NCBI GenBank assembly: GCA_013152535.1
Contig: JAADGE010000070.1
Span: 1 to 59,316, forward strand
DNA: 59,316 bases
Source: Chlorobiota bacterium
GTDB lineage: Bacteria; Bacteroidota; Bacteroidia; Bacteroidales; JAADGE01
Direction: 5' to 3'
Made by a program: the position numbers and the translations under genes. Positions 8,874-16,383 of this stretch are shown here, piece by piece (position 1 is the first letter of the stretch; every line of letters starts with the position of its first letter). The notes under the pieces are model-generated. The model did no database searches. It had not been told where the DNA came from and was given only the letters and a program-made list of their open reading frames with translations.

Positions 8874-8943
8874 GAAAGTTTTCTTTACTTGGCAAGATTT
8901 ACCGGGTTCGATACCCGGCAAATCTTTTTAAAAAGAAACTTTC
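8874..8943. other. Nested hairpins with a T-arm-like tip inside the IS element
   Basis: The inner stem is AAGATTT/AAATCTT continuing, past one A-C mismatch, into CCGGG/CCCGG around a 7-nt TTCGATA loop (8894-8926), followed by TTT and then A's. The outer stem GAAAGTTTTCTTT/AAAGAAACTTTC (8874-8886 with 8932-8943) has one bulge. The tip is indistinguishable from a tRNA T-arm, but no tRNA body surrounds it. It may terminate transcription entering the element or belong to its noncoding RNA. Confidence 0.55.
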
Positions 8944-9005
8944 GGTATAAAACTTCGCCGTCAGTTACTTCACTTGGCAAAACAATATTTGATCTATAAA
9001 AACAC

Positions 9006-9081
9006 CCTTCTATTAACGGACAATACTGAGATGCCGCATTTCTGTGTTCAATTTTTACAGGTAAGAGCTGTAGCCTGAGTT
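9006..9081 (-). ncRNA. Candidate bridge-RNA donor-binding loop of the IS110 element
   Basis: Downstream of the transposase stop, 9006-9013 reads CCTTCTAT, identical to the first 8 bases of the element (8780-8787). Positions 9074-9081 read CCTGAGTT, the exact reverse complement of its last 8 bases (10465-10472). Both words stop flush at the element borders. IS110 bridge RNAs carry two donor guides, one matching one strand and one the other, on opposite sides of an internal loop, so this pair fits. The RNA boundaries, its strand and the target guides were not resolved. Only the donor-guide interval is given; the full RNA would be longer. Confidence 0.45.
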
Positions 9082-9167
9082 AAACAGACACCGTAAAGGG
9101 CCGCAAGGTTAACATAACAGTCTCTTGAATACCTTGAGAGTTTTTAGTCTCAAATTTGTTTATTTTT

Positions 9168-10238
9168 TTACACAATCTCAGTGACATATTCTTGTTCATT
9201 TTTCAGTACATATCTTATTCTGTTTAATACTTTTTTTGCTATTCTTACAATTGCCTCATTGGGGCTCATATTTAATTCTGTATATTTTAATATAAGTGCC
9301 GGATCTTGTCTTATTGCAATCCAAGCTGCTTCGATTAACGATGTTCTCAATAATTTGTTTGAACGTCTTGTGATATTTCCGGTTCTTTCTTTTTCTCCCG
9401 ATGAATTGGTTGACGGTATTAATCCGACATAAGAACTTAGCTTATCTAAATTTTTAAAGCGTTTTATTGTTTCTAATTCGGACAAAAATATAAAGGCAAT
9501 TATTAACCCGATACCGGGAACACTTGTTAATAATTTTATTGTTTTTGAAAATCTTGAATCTTTACTTAATCTTCTTAATTCTTTATTTATTTTTAATTGT
9601 TTTGTTCGTAAATGCTCTGCGGTATCAATTGTTTCTCGTAATACTAATGAACCTTCGGGCGTATTTGTTTCAATTTGTTTTACCCACTTTATAAAATTTA
9701 ATGACCAATATTTCGATGCGGTATCTAATTCTTGCGGTATTTCTTTTCCGTAAAATTTTAACATAGACTTTATTCTGTTTTTATGCCTGCCTAATTCTTT
9801 TACAATGGTTTTTCGATAACGTACTAAACTTCTCAACTCTTCTGTTTCTGTACTTAAAATATGTATTCCCGTAAGTTCACCGTTTTTAAGCGATTTTGCC
9901 AATTTGCGGCTGTCTCGTTTATCTTCTTTTTGACGTTTATCTTTATCAGTTGTGGGAATATCTGCCGGGTTTACTATAATATTTTTTATTCCGCATTTAA
10001 CAAGTTCACGATGAACACTGAAACCGCAAAATCCGGCTTCATAAACAGATAAATAATTACCTTCGGGAAAATTATTCTCCAAATATTTTTTTAAATCTTT
10101 TGCTTTCGGATTTTGTGAAAATGTTCTATAAACAATATCTTCTGCCATTATTGTTATTACCCAATTTTTAAAATGTACATCTATTCCGATGTAAATGTTT
10201 TGTTTCTTAAAAGAAATTTTTTTAATTTTAGATTGCAT
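9168..10238 (-). CDS. IS110-family DEDD transposase (recombinase)
   Basis: A 356-residue recombinase. The N-terminal RuvC-like DEDD domain shows Asp20 (YIGIDVHFKNW), Glu67 (SVYEAGFCG), and Asp106 with Asp109 (EDKRDSRKLAKSL). A central coiled coil follows (about 145-230). The C-terminal transposase_20 domain has LLTSVPGIGLIIAF and YVGLIPSTNSSGEKERTGN; the Ser near 281 is the expected catalytic serine. All key residues are present and the frame is intact, so the element could be active. In this family the protein works with an element-encoded bridge RNA that pairs with donor and target DNA. Confidence 0.95.
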   Translation of the reverse strand: MQSKIKKISFKKQNIYIGIDVHFKNWVITIMAEDIVYRTFSQNPKAKDLKKYLENNFPEGNYLSVYEAGFCGFSVHRELVKCGIKNIIVNPADIPTTDKDKRQKEDKRDSRKLAKSLKNGELTGIHILSTETEELRSLVRYRKTIVKELGRHKNRIKSMLKFYGKEIPQELDTASKYWSLNFIKWVKQIETNTPEGSLVLRETIDTAEHLRTKQLKINKELRRLSKDSRFSKTIKLLTSVPGIGLIIAFIFLSELETIKRFKNLDKLSSYVGLIPSTNSSGEKERTGNITRRSNKLLRTSLIEAAWIAIRQDPALILKYTELNMSPNEAIVRIAKKVLNRIRYVLKNEQEYVTEIV

Positions 10239-10314
10239 AAACTTCGATTTTTATATTAGTTTTTGGAATTACTAAATTATAAAATTAGAAGTTTATGCTT
10301 TTACAAACATACAG

Positions 10315-10472
10315 CCTGAGTTCGATATAAGCTTTGCTCACAGTTTCAAGGAATTAGTTCACAGACGACTCATATTTATGAAGTACTATCGGGATAATAC
10401 GAATAAATATGAGGAAGTATGTGGGCTAATTAATGAAATTTACAAGTAAAAAAATCTTATATCGAACTCAGG
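10315..10472. repeat. 158-nt hairpin region flush with the transposase-side IS end
   Basis: CCTGAGTTCGATATAAG at 10315-10331 is the exact reverse complement of 10456-10472, and the outer arm ends at the last base of the element. Between the arms, AATTAGTTCACA pairs with TGTGGGCTAATT (two G-U), and CTCATATTTAT pairs perfectly with ATAAATATGAG around a loop of about 23 nt. The whole interval can fold as one interrupted hairpin just upstream of the transposase gene. It could be a transposon-end recognition structure or a part of the guide RNA. Confidence 0.7.
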
Positions 10473-10762
10473 TTATTAAACATCCGTCCGCAACATTTTA
10501 TGCACGAGTAAAAGGCGATTCTATGATTGGTGCCGGAATTAACGACGGTGATTTATTAGTTGTTGACCGTGCAACGGAAATTTACGATAATTGTATTGCT
10601 GTTTGTATTATTGACGGAGAATTTACCGTTAAACGCTTAAAAAAAACAGCCGGAAAAATTCTTCTTATTCCCGAAAACAAAGAATATAAACCTATTGAAA
10701 TTTCAGAATTTAATGATTTCGAAGTCTGGGGAATTGTTGCTTTTGTTATTCATAAACCTTGA
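10473..10762 (+). pseudogene. umuD: umuD, C-terminal fragment
   Basis: This is the S24 peptidase half of UmuD. It begins IKHPSATFYARVKGDSMIGA with the catalytic Ser, and includes DGDLLVVDR and the catalytic Lys in GEFTVKRLKK. It is complete to the normal C-terminus (VWGIVAFVIHKP). An in-frame ATG at 10433 inside the IS element precedes it, so a 109-residue chimeric protein (14 IS-encoded residues plus the UmuD catalytic core) could be made if a promoter exists in the element. No umuC follows, so the polymerase partner must lie elsewhere or be missing. Confidence 0.92.
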
Positions 10763-10909
10763 TTTACCAATTATTTCTATTATTTTATTTTCATTAATAT
10801 CAGACAAATAAAATCCTTTTACTTGTTTGTTCAGAATCTCTTTTGTGGAAAGTAAGTTTTTTTTTCATCTGTAAAATACAAACCTTTTGCAGAATCAAAA
10901 TTTAAAATA
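10763..10909. other. Short gap with possible minus-strand gene remnant
   Basis: No plus-strand gene is visible. On the minus strand two overlapping frames look protein-like: FDSAKGLYFTDEKK, followed after a run of nine A's (minus strand) in another frame by STKEILNKQVKGFYLSDINE. No start codon or recognisable family was found. It may be the frameshifted tail of a lost gene, or chance. Confidence 0.2.
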
Positions 10910-11845
10910 ATGGAAAAAAACACTCAAAATTATCAATCAAGGAAAACATTTACATTATACATAACTTTTGTGTTGGCTTTTATTCTGATATTCTTACTTT
11001 TTATAGGCAGAATATCGGCACAAAAAGTGTATAATGAATGTAAAGCTGAAAATGCAATCTATGAAAAGAAATTAGATACGCGTACCGGTAAAGTTGAAAC
11101 AATAAAAGTTGCGGCAGACAGACACGGAAATGCTGAAGGAAACCAATACGATTTAGCGGTTGACGGTGCTTTTCAGGGAGAAACAATTGTTGTCTTGCAT
11201 TTGTACACAGGTGAAGGATTTGATTTTTCGTTACCTAAAGCAGCTTTAAAAGAAAAAGGGTTTTCTGTTTATCGCTATATTGATAATCCGCCTTCTCCGG
11301 AAGAATTAGAAAAATCATTAAAAAAAGCTTGTCAGCTTTGGATTATTTCAAGTTCATATAAAAAATTAAATGAAGGACATTTAAAAGTTATTAAAAAATT
11401 CTTTGATAGCGGTAAAGGGATTTATATTTGGGGCGATAACGAGCCGTATTATGCTGATGCTAATTATGTTTCGGACTATTTAATCGGTGTCAAAATGTTC
11501 GGAAATTTGCCCGGCAATGTTGTGGTGGGTTTAAATAATAAAAATAAGCATATCGGTTTAACACCCGGGCATTTAATAACAACCGGTTTGGAATACGTTT
11601 ATGAAGGCGTAACAATTGCAACGATACAAGATAATCAACAACTTTTAGAACCGTTAATATACGGACATGAAAAGAATCTTGTTGCAGCAACATATGAACA
11701 AGACGGAAAACGATTGATTTTAGACGGCGGTTTTACAAGATTATATGTTTCATGGGACGCAGCAGGAACCGGAAGATATGTGAAAAATTCAGCTGCTTGG
11801 CTTGTTAATTATGAACGATTTGCAAAAAAAACAGAAGATATTTAA
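10910..11845 (+). CDS. Membrane-anchored protein with a GATase-like fold, function unknown
   Basis: A 311-residue protein. One N-terminal hydrophobic segment (about residues 14-37) acts as a signal anchor or signal peptide, and the rest is predicted outside the cytoplasm. The body alternates strands and helices (GETIVVLHLYTGEGFDFSLP, LWIISSSYKKL, KGIYIWGDNEPYYADANYV, RLILDGGFTRLYVSWDAAG). That pattern suggests a class I glutamine-amidotransferase-like or ThuA-like fold, although I see no clear Cys-His-Glu triad. The late Asp-Gly-Gly with Arg-Leu-Tyr looks conserved. It ends upstream of a terminator, and no functional partner is evident. Confidence 0.6.
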   Translation: MEKNTQNYQSRKTFTLYITFVLAFILIFLLFIGRISAQKVYNECKAENAIYEKKLDTRTGKVETIKVAADRHGNAEGNQYDLAVDGAFQGETIVVLHLYTGEGFDFSLPKAALKEKGFSVYRYIDNPPSPEELEKSLKKACQLWIISSSYKKLNEGHLKVIKKFFDSGKGIYIWGDNEPYYADANYVSDYLIGVKMFGNLPGNVVVGLNNKNKHIGLTPGHLITTGLEYVYEGVTIATIQDNQQLLEPLIYGHEKNLVAATYEQDGKRLILDGGFTRLYVSWDAAGTGRYVKNSAAWLVNYERFAKKTEDI

Positions 11846-11949
11846 TTTTTTTCTTTTTATTTTATGGAATAAATGAAGTCCCTGCATCTTAAGGGCAAAT
11901 GAGTTTTATTCATTAACCTAAACTTTAAAACTCAAAACTGCACAAAACG

Positions 11950-11978
11950 AAAAACTGTCTTAAAAGGACAGTTTTTTT
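11950..11978 (+). terminator. Rho-independent terminator
   Basis: AAAAACTGTC and GACAGTTTTT pair around a 7-nt loop and end in seven T's, about 105 bp after the stop at 11845. The rest of the 281-bp gap up to 12127 shows no gene. Confidence 0.8.
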
Positions 11979-12126
11979 CTTTTAACTCAGCAGCATATAA
12001 AAAAATCTTCAATCCGATTTATTTCCTTCTGCAAGTAAAATTAATATCCGATTTGTATTTATATATTATTTCTGTTTTCCGTTAAAAAGTTGTATATTCC
12101 GAGGATTATATTTTTAAAAATACAGA

Positions 12127-14361
12127 ATGATGAAATATGTTTATATAGGTACGTATCCGCCGCGTGAATGCGGTATCGGAACTTTTACGAAGAATCTGAG
12201 AACTTCTATGTTAAACAGTTCTTTAACAGATAATTCCGATAAAAATTTTATTGTGGCAATGAGTAATCATGAAGAACATATCTCTTATCCGAAAGAAGTA
12301 TTATTAACGATAAGACAAGATTATCAAAGAGATTATTTGGAAGCAGCAAAGTTTATTAATCTCAGTGGTGCCGATATTTGCGTTTTGGAACATGAATTCG
12401 GTATTTTCGGCGGACAAAACGGTGTCTATATTCTTCCTTTGTTGCACAAACTGAAAATTCCGATAATTGTAACTTTGCATACCATTATAAAAGAACCTTC
12501 TTATACCGAGAAAGCAATATTGCAGGAGATTTGTAAAATGGCAAACAAAGTTGTAGTGATGAGTTTTAAAGCAATTGATTTTTTGGTTAATATATACAAA
12601 GTTCCTAAAGGAAAAATAGAACGCATTGAGCATGGAGTTCCTGATATTCTTTTCAGTCAAAGTGTTTCTAAAAAAGAATTTAAATTGGATCAAAAGAAAG
12701 TTATTATGACTTTCGGATTTATCGGAAGAAATAAAGGGATTGAAACTATGTTGAAGGCTTTGCCCCGTATTGTTGAGAAATATCCGGACGTAGTCTATAT
12801 CATCTTAGGGAAAACGCATCCTAATGTGCTGAAATATTCAGGTGAAGAGTATCGAATTTACTTACTGAAATTGGTAAAAAAATTAAATATTGAAAACAAT
12901 GTTTTATTTCTCAATAAATTTATAAATCAGAATGAATTGTTTAAATATTTGTCTGCTTCCGATATTTATGTTACACCGTATGTTCATGAAACACAAATTA
13001 CAAGCGGAACATTGTCTTATGCGGTAGGAGTAGGTTCTGCAGTAATTTCCACTCCGTATTGGCATGCCGAAGAATTATTGGCAAACAACAGAGGCAAACT
13101 TTTTAATTTTAATGACTCCGATGCCTTATCTTCAATTATTATTAATCTTCTTGATCATCCGGAAGAATTAAAGGAATTACGGCACAACGCATTAGAATAC
13201 GGGAAAAAGATTACGTGGCCGAAAATAGGTAAAAAATATGTGGCATTAGCCGAAGAAATACTAAAAGATAAAAAAATTATTTTAGAGACAAAAGCAAGTA
13301 TTCTTGATCCTCTTATCTTACCGCCGTTTTCGCTGACTCATATTAAGAGATTGACCGATGATACCGGTATTATTCAACATGCAAAATTCGCAATCCCGAA
13401 TTTAAAGGACGGTTATTGTTTGGATGATAATGCAAGGGCTCTATTAATGACATTAATGGCTTATAAGCAAAAGAAAGATACTCAGGTACTTGAATTATGT
13501 ACGATTTATTTAAGTTTTATTCTTTATATGCAAAATAAAGACGGTACATTCAGAAATTTTATGAACTTCAGACGAGAATATCTTGATGAAACAGGTTCTG
13601 AAGATTCTTTCGGAAGAACAATTTGGGCTTTAGGTTATTTGTTAAACAATGCACCTAATGATGCTTCTTTTCAATGTGCAAAAGAGATTTTTCTTAATGC
13701 TTTGCCGAATTTTATTAAACTAAATTCTATCAGAAGTATTGCTTTTACTTTAATAGGAATAAGTCATTATTTAAAAAGAATGTCGTCTGACGAAAATCTT
13801 AGCCGGATATTAAAAATTTTAGCAAATAAGTTAGTTGTTCATTATGAAAAAAATAAAACGGATAAATGGAAATGGTTTGAGCCTTTATTGGCATATGATA
13901 ATGCCATTTTACCTCTCGGTTTATTTCATACTTATGAAATTTTGGGAGATCGAAAAATTAAAAAAATTGCATTTGAAAGTTTAAACTTTTTATCTGATAT
14001 CACACTTAATGAAGGATATTTGTCAATTATAGGTAATGAAAAGTGGTATAATAAGGATGGCGAACGTTCTGTGTATGCACAACAACCGGTAGATGCATCG
14101 GCAATGGTTTTGATGTTTCATCAAGCATATATGTTGACAAAGGATATAAAATATTTAGAGAAACTATACGCCTCTTTTATGTGGTTTTTAGGAGAAAATG
14201 ATTTAAGAATGAATTTGTATGATTTTGAAACCAACGGTTGTTGCGACGGATTAGAAAGAAACGGTGTTAACAGAAATCAGGGAGCAGAAAGTACTTTATC
14301 CTATCTTATATCGAATTTAACTGTATTACAGGCATTTGAAGATTTTCACGAAATAAAATGA
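12127..14361 (+). CDS. GT4 glycosyltransferase fused to an (alpha/alpha)6-barrel domain
   Basis: A 744-residue cytoplasmic protein. Residues 1-385 form a GT-B glycosyltransferase of family 4: Gly-rich N-terminal loop (RECGIGTFTKNL), FGFIGRNKGIETM near 195, and the acceptor/donor motif in HETQITSGTLSYAVGVGSAV. From about 400 to the end an all-helical domain (KDGYCLDDNARALLM, FGRTIWALGYLL, QQPVDASAMVLMFHQAY) resembles the six-hairpin toroids of glycoside-processing enzymes. The double ATG at 12127/12130 leaves the start uncertain by one codon. It sits 4 bp before a GH130 gene, so transfer and phosphorolysis or trimming of the same glycan are likely coupled. The sugar is unknown; mannose is the best guess from the GH130 partners. 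Confidence 0.82.
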   Translation: MMKYVYIGTYPPRECGIGTFTKNLRTSMLNSSLTDNSDKNFIVAMSNHEEHISYPKEVLLTIRQDYQRDYLEAAKFINLSGADICVLEHEFGIFGGQNGVYILPLLHKLKIPIIVTLHTIIKEPSYTEKAILQEICKMANKVVVMSFKAIDFLVNIYKVPKGKIERIEHGVPDILFSQSVSKKEFKLDQKKVIMTFGFIGRNKGIETMLKALPRIVEKYPDVVYIILGKTHPNVLKYSGEEYRIYLLKLVKKLNIENNVLFLNKFINQNELFKYLSASDIYVTPYVHETQITSGTLSYAVGVGSAVISTPYWHAEELLANNRGKLFNFNDSDALSSIIINLLDHPEELKELRHNALEYGKKITWPKIGKKYVALAEEILKDKKIILETKASILDPLILPPFSLTHIKRLTDDTGIIQHAKFAIPNLKDGYCLDDNARALLMTLMAYKQKKDTQVLELCTIYLSFILYMQNKDGTFRNFMNFRREYLDETGSEDSFGRTIWALGYLLNNAPNDASFQCAKEIFLNALPNFIKLNSIRSIAFTLIGISHYLKRMSSDENLSRILKILANKLVVHYEKNKTDKWKWFEPLLAYDNAILPLGLFHTYEILGDRKIKKIAFESLNFLSDITLNEGYLSIIGNEKWYNKDGERSVYAQQPVDASAMVLMFHQAYMLTKDIKYLEKLYASFMWFLGENDLRMNLYDFETNGCCDGLERNGVNRNQGAESTLSYLISNLTVLQAFEDFHEIK

Positions 14362-14365
14362 CGAT

Positions 14366-15292
14366 ATGTTAGTAAAAAGGTATAAAAACAATCCTGTCCT
14401 GACAAAAAATGATGTTCCGTATCCGGTTGCTACCGTCCATAATGCCGGCGTTATAAAACATAACGGGAAGTATGTGATGTTGTTTCGATCGCATAGACTG
14501 AACGGCAGAAGTATTATAGGATTAGCTGAAAGTGATGACGGTTATCATTTCAAAGTTGATAAAGAACCGTTTATGGTTCCGGCAACAAAAGGATTGTTTG
14601 CAGAATATGAAGAATACGGGGTTGAGGATCCTCGAATTATTCGTATTGACGGAGAATATCTTATTACTTACAGTGCTTATTCAAGGCACGGAGTGCGAAT
14701 AGGTTTGGCAAAAACAAAAGATTTTAAATATGCAGAAAGGTTTTCGTTAATTACGGAAGCAGATTATCGAAATGTTGTCATCTTTCCGGAGAAATTCAAC
14801 GGATTATATGCACGTTTAGATCGTCCGCATTCCGAAATATCACCTTGGTCAATATGGATTTCTTATTCTCCGGATTTAAAATTCTGGGGAGAGTCAAAAT
14901 TAATTATGAAACCGATGCAGTATCATTGGGATGAAATGAAAATCGGTCCCGGAGCACCGCCGATAAAAACTGATAAAGGATGGTTAAGTATTTACCACGG
15001 TGTGTTTCCTACAATGGACGGAAATGTTTATCGATTAGGTGTTGCTTTACATGATTTGAAAGATCCCTCAAAGATTATTGCTGTCGGTGATGAATGGATT
15101 CTGCAACCTGAAGAAATCTATGAAGTAACGGGTTATGTGCATAATGTGGTGTTCAGTTGTGCGGCTGTTCCGGAAGATGACGGCAGTATAAAAATTTATT
15201 GGGGAGGTGCCGATAAAGTGATGTGTGTCGGAACGGCAAATACCGAAGAATTAATTAATCATTGTTTAAAAAATTCCAGAGAGCCTTTGTAA
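14366..15292 (+). CDS. GH130 family enzyme (beta-mannoside phosphorylase-like)
   Basis: A 308-residue five-bladed-propeller enzyme without a signal peptide. GH130 enzymes phosphorolyse, and a few hydrolyse, beta-mannosides. Visible motifs: the blade-repeat start NAGVIKHNGKYVMLFRSH, the signature GVEDPR with the candidate general-acid Asp88, YRNVVIFPEK, RLDRP, and KIGPGAPPIKTDKGWLSIYH with His211. The Lys192, His211 and Arg set is compatible with phosphate binding and therefore with a phosphorylase rather than a hydrolase. It lies 4 bp after the GT4 fusion gene and 40 bp before a second GT4, in one operon. The exact linkage specificity is undetermined. Confidence 0.88.
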   Translation: MLVKRYKNNPVLTKNDVPYPVATVHNAGVIKHNGKYVMLFRSHRLNGRSIIGLAESDDGYHFKVDKEPFMVPATKGLFAEYEEYGVEDPRIIRIDGEYLITYSAYSRHGVRIGLAKTKDFKYAERFSLITEADYRNVVIFPEKFNGLYARLDRPHSEISPWSIWISYSPDLKFWGESKLIMKPMQYHWDEMKIGPGAPPIKTDKGWLSIYHGVFPTMDGNVYRLGVALHDLKDPSKIIAVGDEWILQPEEIYEVTGYVHNVVFSCAAVPEDDGSIKIYWGGADKVMCVGTANTEELINHCLKNSREPL

Positions 15293-15332
15293 TAAAAGGG
15301 CTGTCTGTTTCGAAATATATAAACTTATAACA

Positions 15333-16346
15333 ATGAAAGTTGCAATTTTATCATCAATTGCCTGGAGTACTCCGCCTAAAAAATACGGACCTTGGGAGCA
15401 GGTTGCATCTAATGTTGCCGAAGGCTTAGTTGAAAAGGGAGTTGATGTTACACTTTTTGCAACGAGAGATTCGTCAACAAAAGGAAAATTAGAATCTGTT
15501 TGCGAAAAACCATATGCCGAAAATCCTGATATGGACGTTAAGGTCTGGGAATGTTTGCATATCAGTAATTTAACGGAACAGGCTCATAAATTTGATATTA
15601 TTCATAATCATTTTGATTTTCTTCCGTTAAGCTACTCAAAATTAATTGACACGCCGATAATAACAACGATTCACGGATTTTCTTCACCGAAAATTATTCC
15701 TGTTTATAAAAAATATAATGATACAAGTTATTATGTATCAATCAGTAACTCAGACAGAAGCACAGAGCTGGATTATATTGCAACAGTTTATAACGGTATT
15801 AATACCGGTGATTTTACGTATAATTCTTCACCGAAAGATTATCTTTTGTATTTCGGAAGAATTCATCCCGATAAAGGAACTTACGAAGCAATACAAATTG
15901 CAAAGCAATCCGGAAAGAAACTTATTATTTCGGGATTAATACAAGATAAAAATTATTTTAATACGAAAGTAAAATCTTTCATTAATGATAAAGATATTAT
16001 TTATGTCGGAAATTCCGGACCTGCGAAGCGAAATAAATTATTAGGAGAAGCAGCAGCTTTGTTACACCCGATTTGTTTTGATGAACCTTTCGGTTTAAGT
16101 GTTGCCGAAGCAATGTTGTGCGGGACACCTGTAATAGCTTTTAACAGAGGATCTATGCCGGAATTGATAAAAGATAAAGAAACCGGATTTTTAGTTTCAT
16201 CAATTGATGAAGCAACAGAAAATATTAAAAATATTCCTTCAATAAGTCGAAAAAAATGTCGAACACTGGCATTATCAAAATTCACAAAAGAAAAAATGAC
16301 GAGCGATTATTTAAAACTCTATAAGAAAATATTAAACATTAAATAG
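15333..16346 (+). CDS. GT4-family glycosyltransferase
   Basis: This 337-residue GT-B enzyme has the N-terminal acceptor domain (WSTPPKKYGPWEQVASNVAE, HNHFDFLP, TIHGFSSPK) and a C-terminal donor domain. The latter has YFGRIHPDKGTYEA and the E-x7-E motif in FDEPFGLSVAEAMLCGTPVI, which positions the sugar nucleotide. It is cytoplasmic, with no membrane segments. Together with the preceding GT4 fusion and GH130 it forms a three-gene run on one strand and converges on a second GH130. It is probably a mannosyl- or glucosyltransferase of the same pathway; the donor is inferred from context only. Confidence 0.88.
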   Translation: MKVAILSSIAWSTPPKKYGPWEQVASNVAEGLVEKGVDVTLFATRDSSTKGKLESVCEKPYAENPDMDVKVWECLHISNLTEQAHKFDIIHNHFDFLPLSYSKLIDTPIITTIHGFSSPKIIPVYKKYNDTSYYVSISNSDRSTELDYIATVYNGINTGDFTYNSSPKDYLLYFGRIHPDKGTYEAIQIAKQSGKKLIISGLIQDKNYFNTKVKSFINDKDIIYVGNSGPAKRNKLLGEAAALLHPICFDEPFGLSVAEAMLCGTPVIAFNRGSMPELIKDKETGFLVSSIDEATENIKNIPSISRKKCRTLALSKFTKEKMTSDYLKLYKKILNIK

Positions 16347-16383
16347 TTTCTGCCGGTATCTTAATTTAGTTTTAATTTGTCGG

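Larger units (their letters stand above)
8780..10472 (-). mobile_element. IS110-family insertion sequence interrupting umuD
   Basis: The borders are set by reconstruction of the host gene: TTATTAA occurs at 8773-8779 and 10473-10479, and one copy is needed to restore umuD. The unique part is 1,693 bp. It holds one DEDD transposase gene on the minus strand, about 390 bp of noncoding DNA downstream of it and about 235 bp upstream. No ordinary terminal inverted repeats are present, as expected for the family. The repeat may be a shared recombination core rather than a target-site duplication. The end-to-end circle junction would read GGTTATTAACC, palindromic except for its centre. The insertion looks recent, since both umuD halves are otherwise undamaged. 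Confidence 0.92.

Noticed and set aside
8902-8918. tRNA gene suggested by a perfect T-arm
   Set aside because: No D-arm, anticodon arm or acceptor stem can be drawn around it; the flanks instead extend the hairpin directly.
8773-10479. Transposase target-site duplication of 7 bp
   Set aside because: IS110 enzymes do not normally duplicate the target; the repeat is better treated as a shared core until junctions are sequenced.
10433-10762. Intact LexA/S24-family repressor
   Set aside because: It is the C-terminal half of the interrupted umuD; its first 14 residues come from the IS element and there is no DNA-binding domain.
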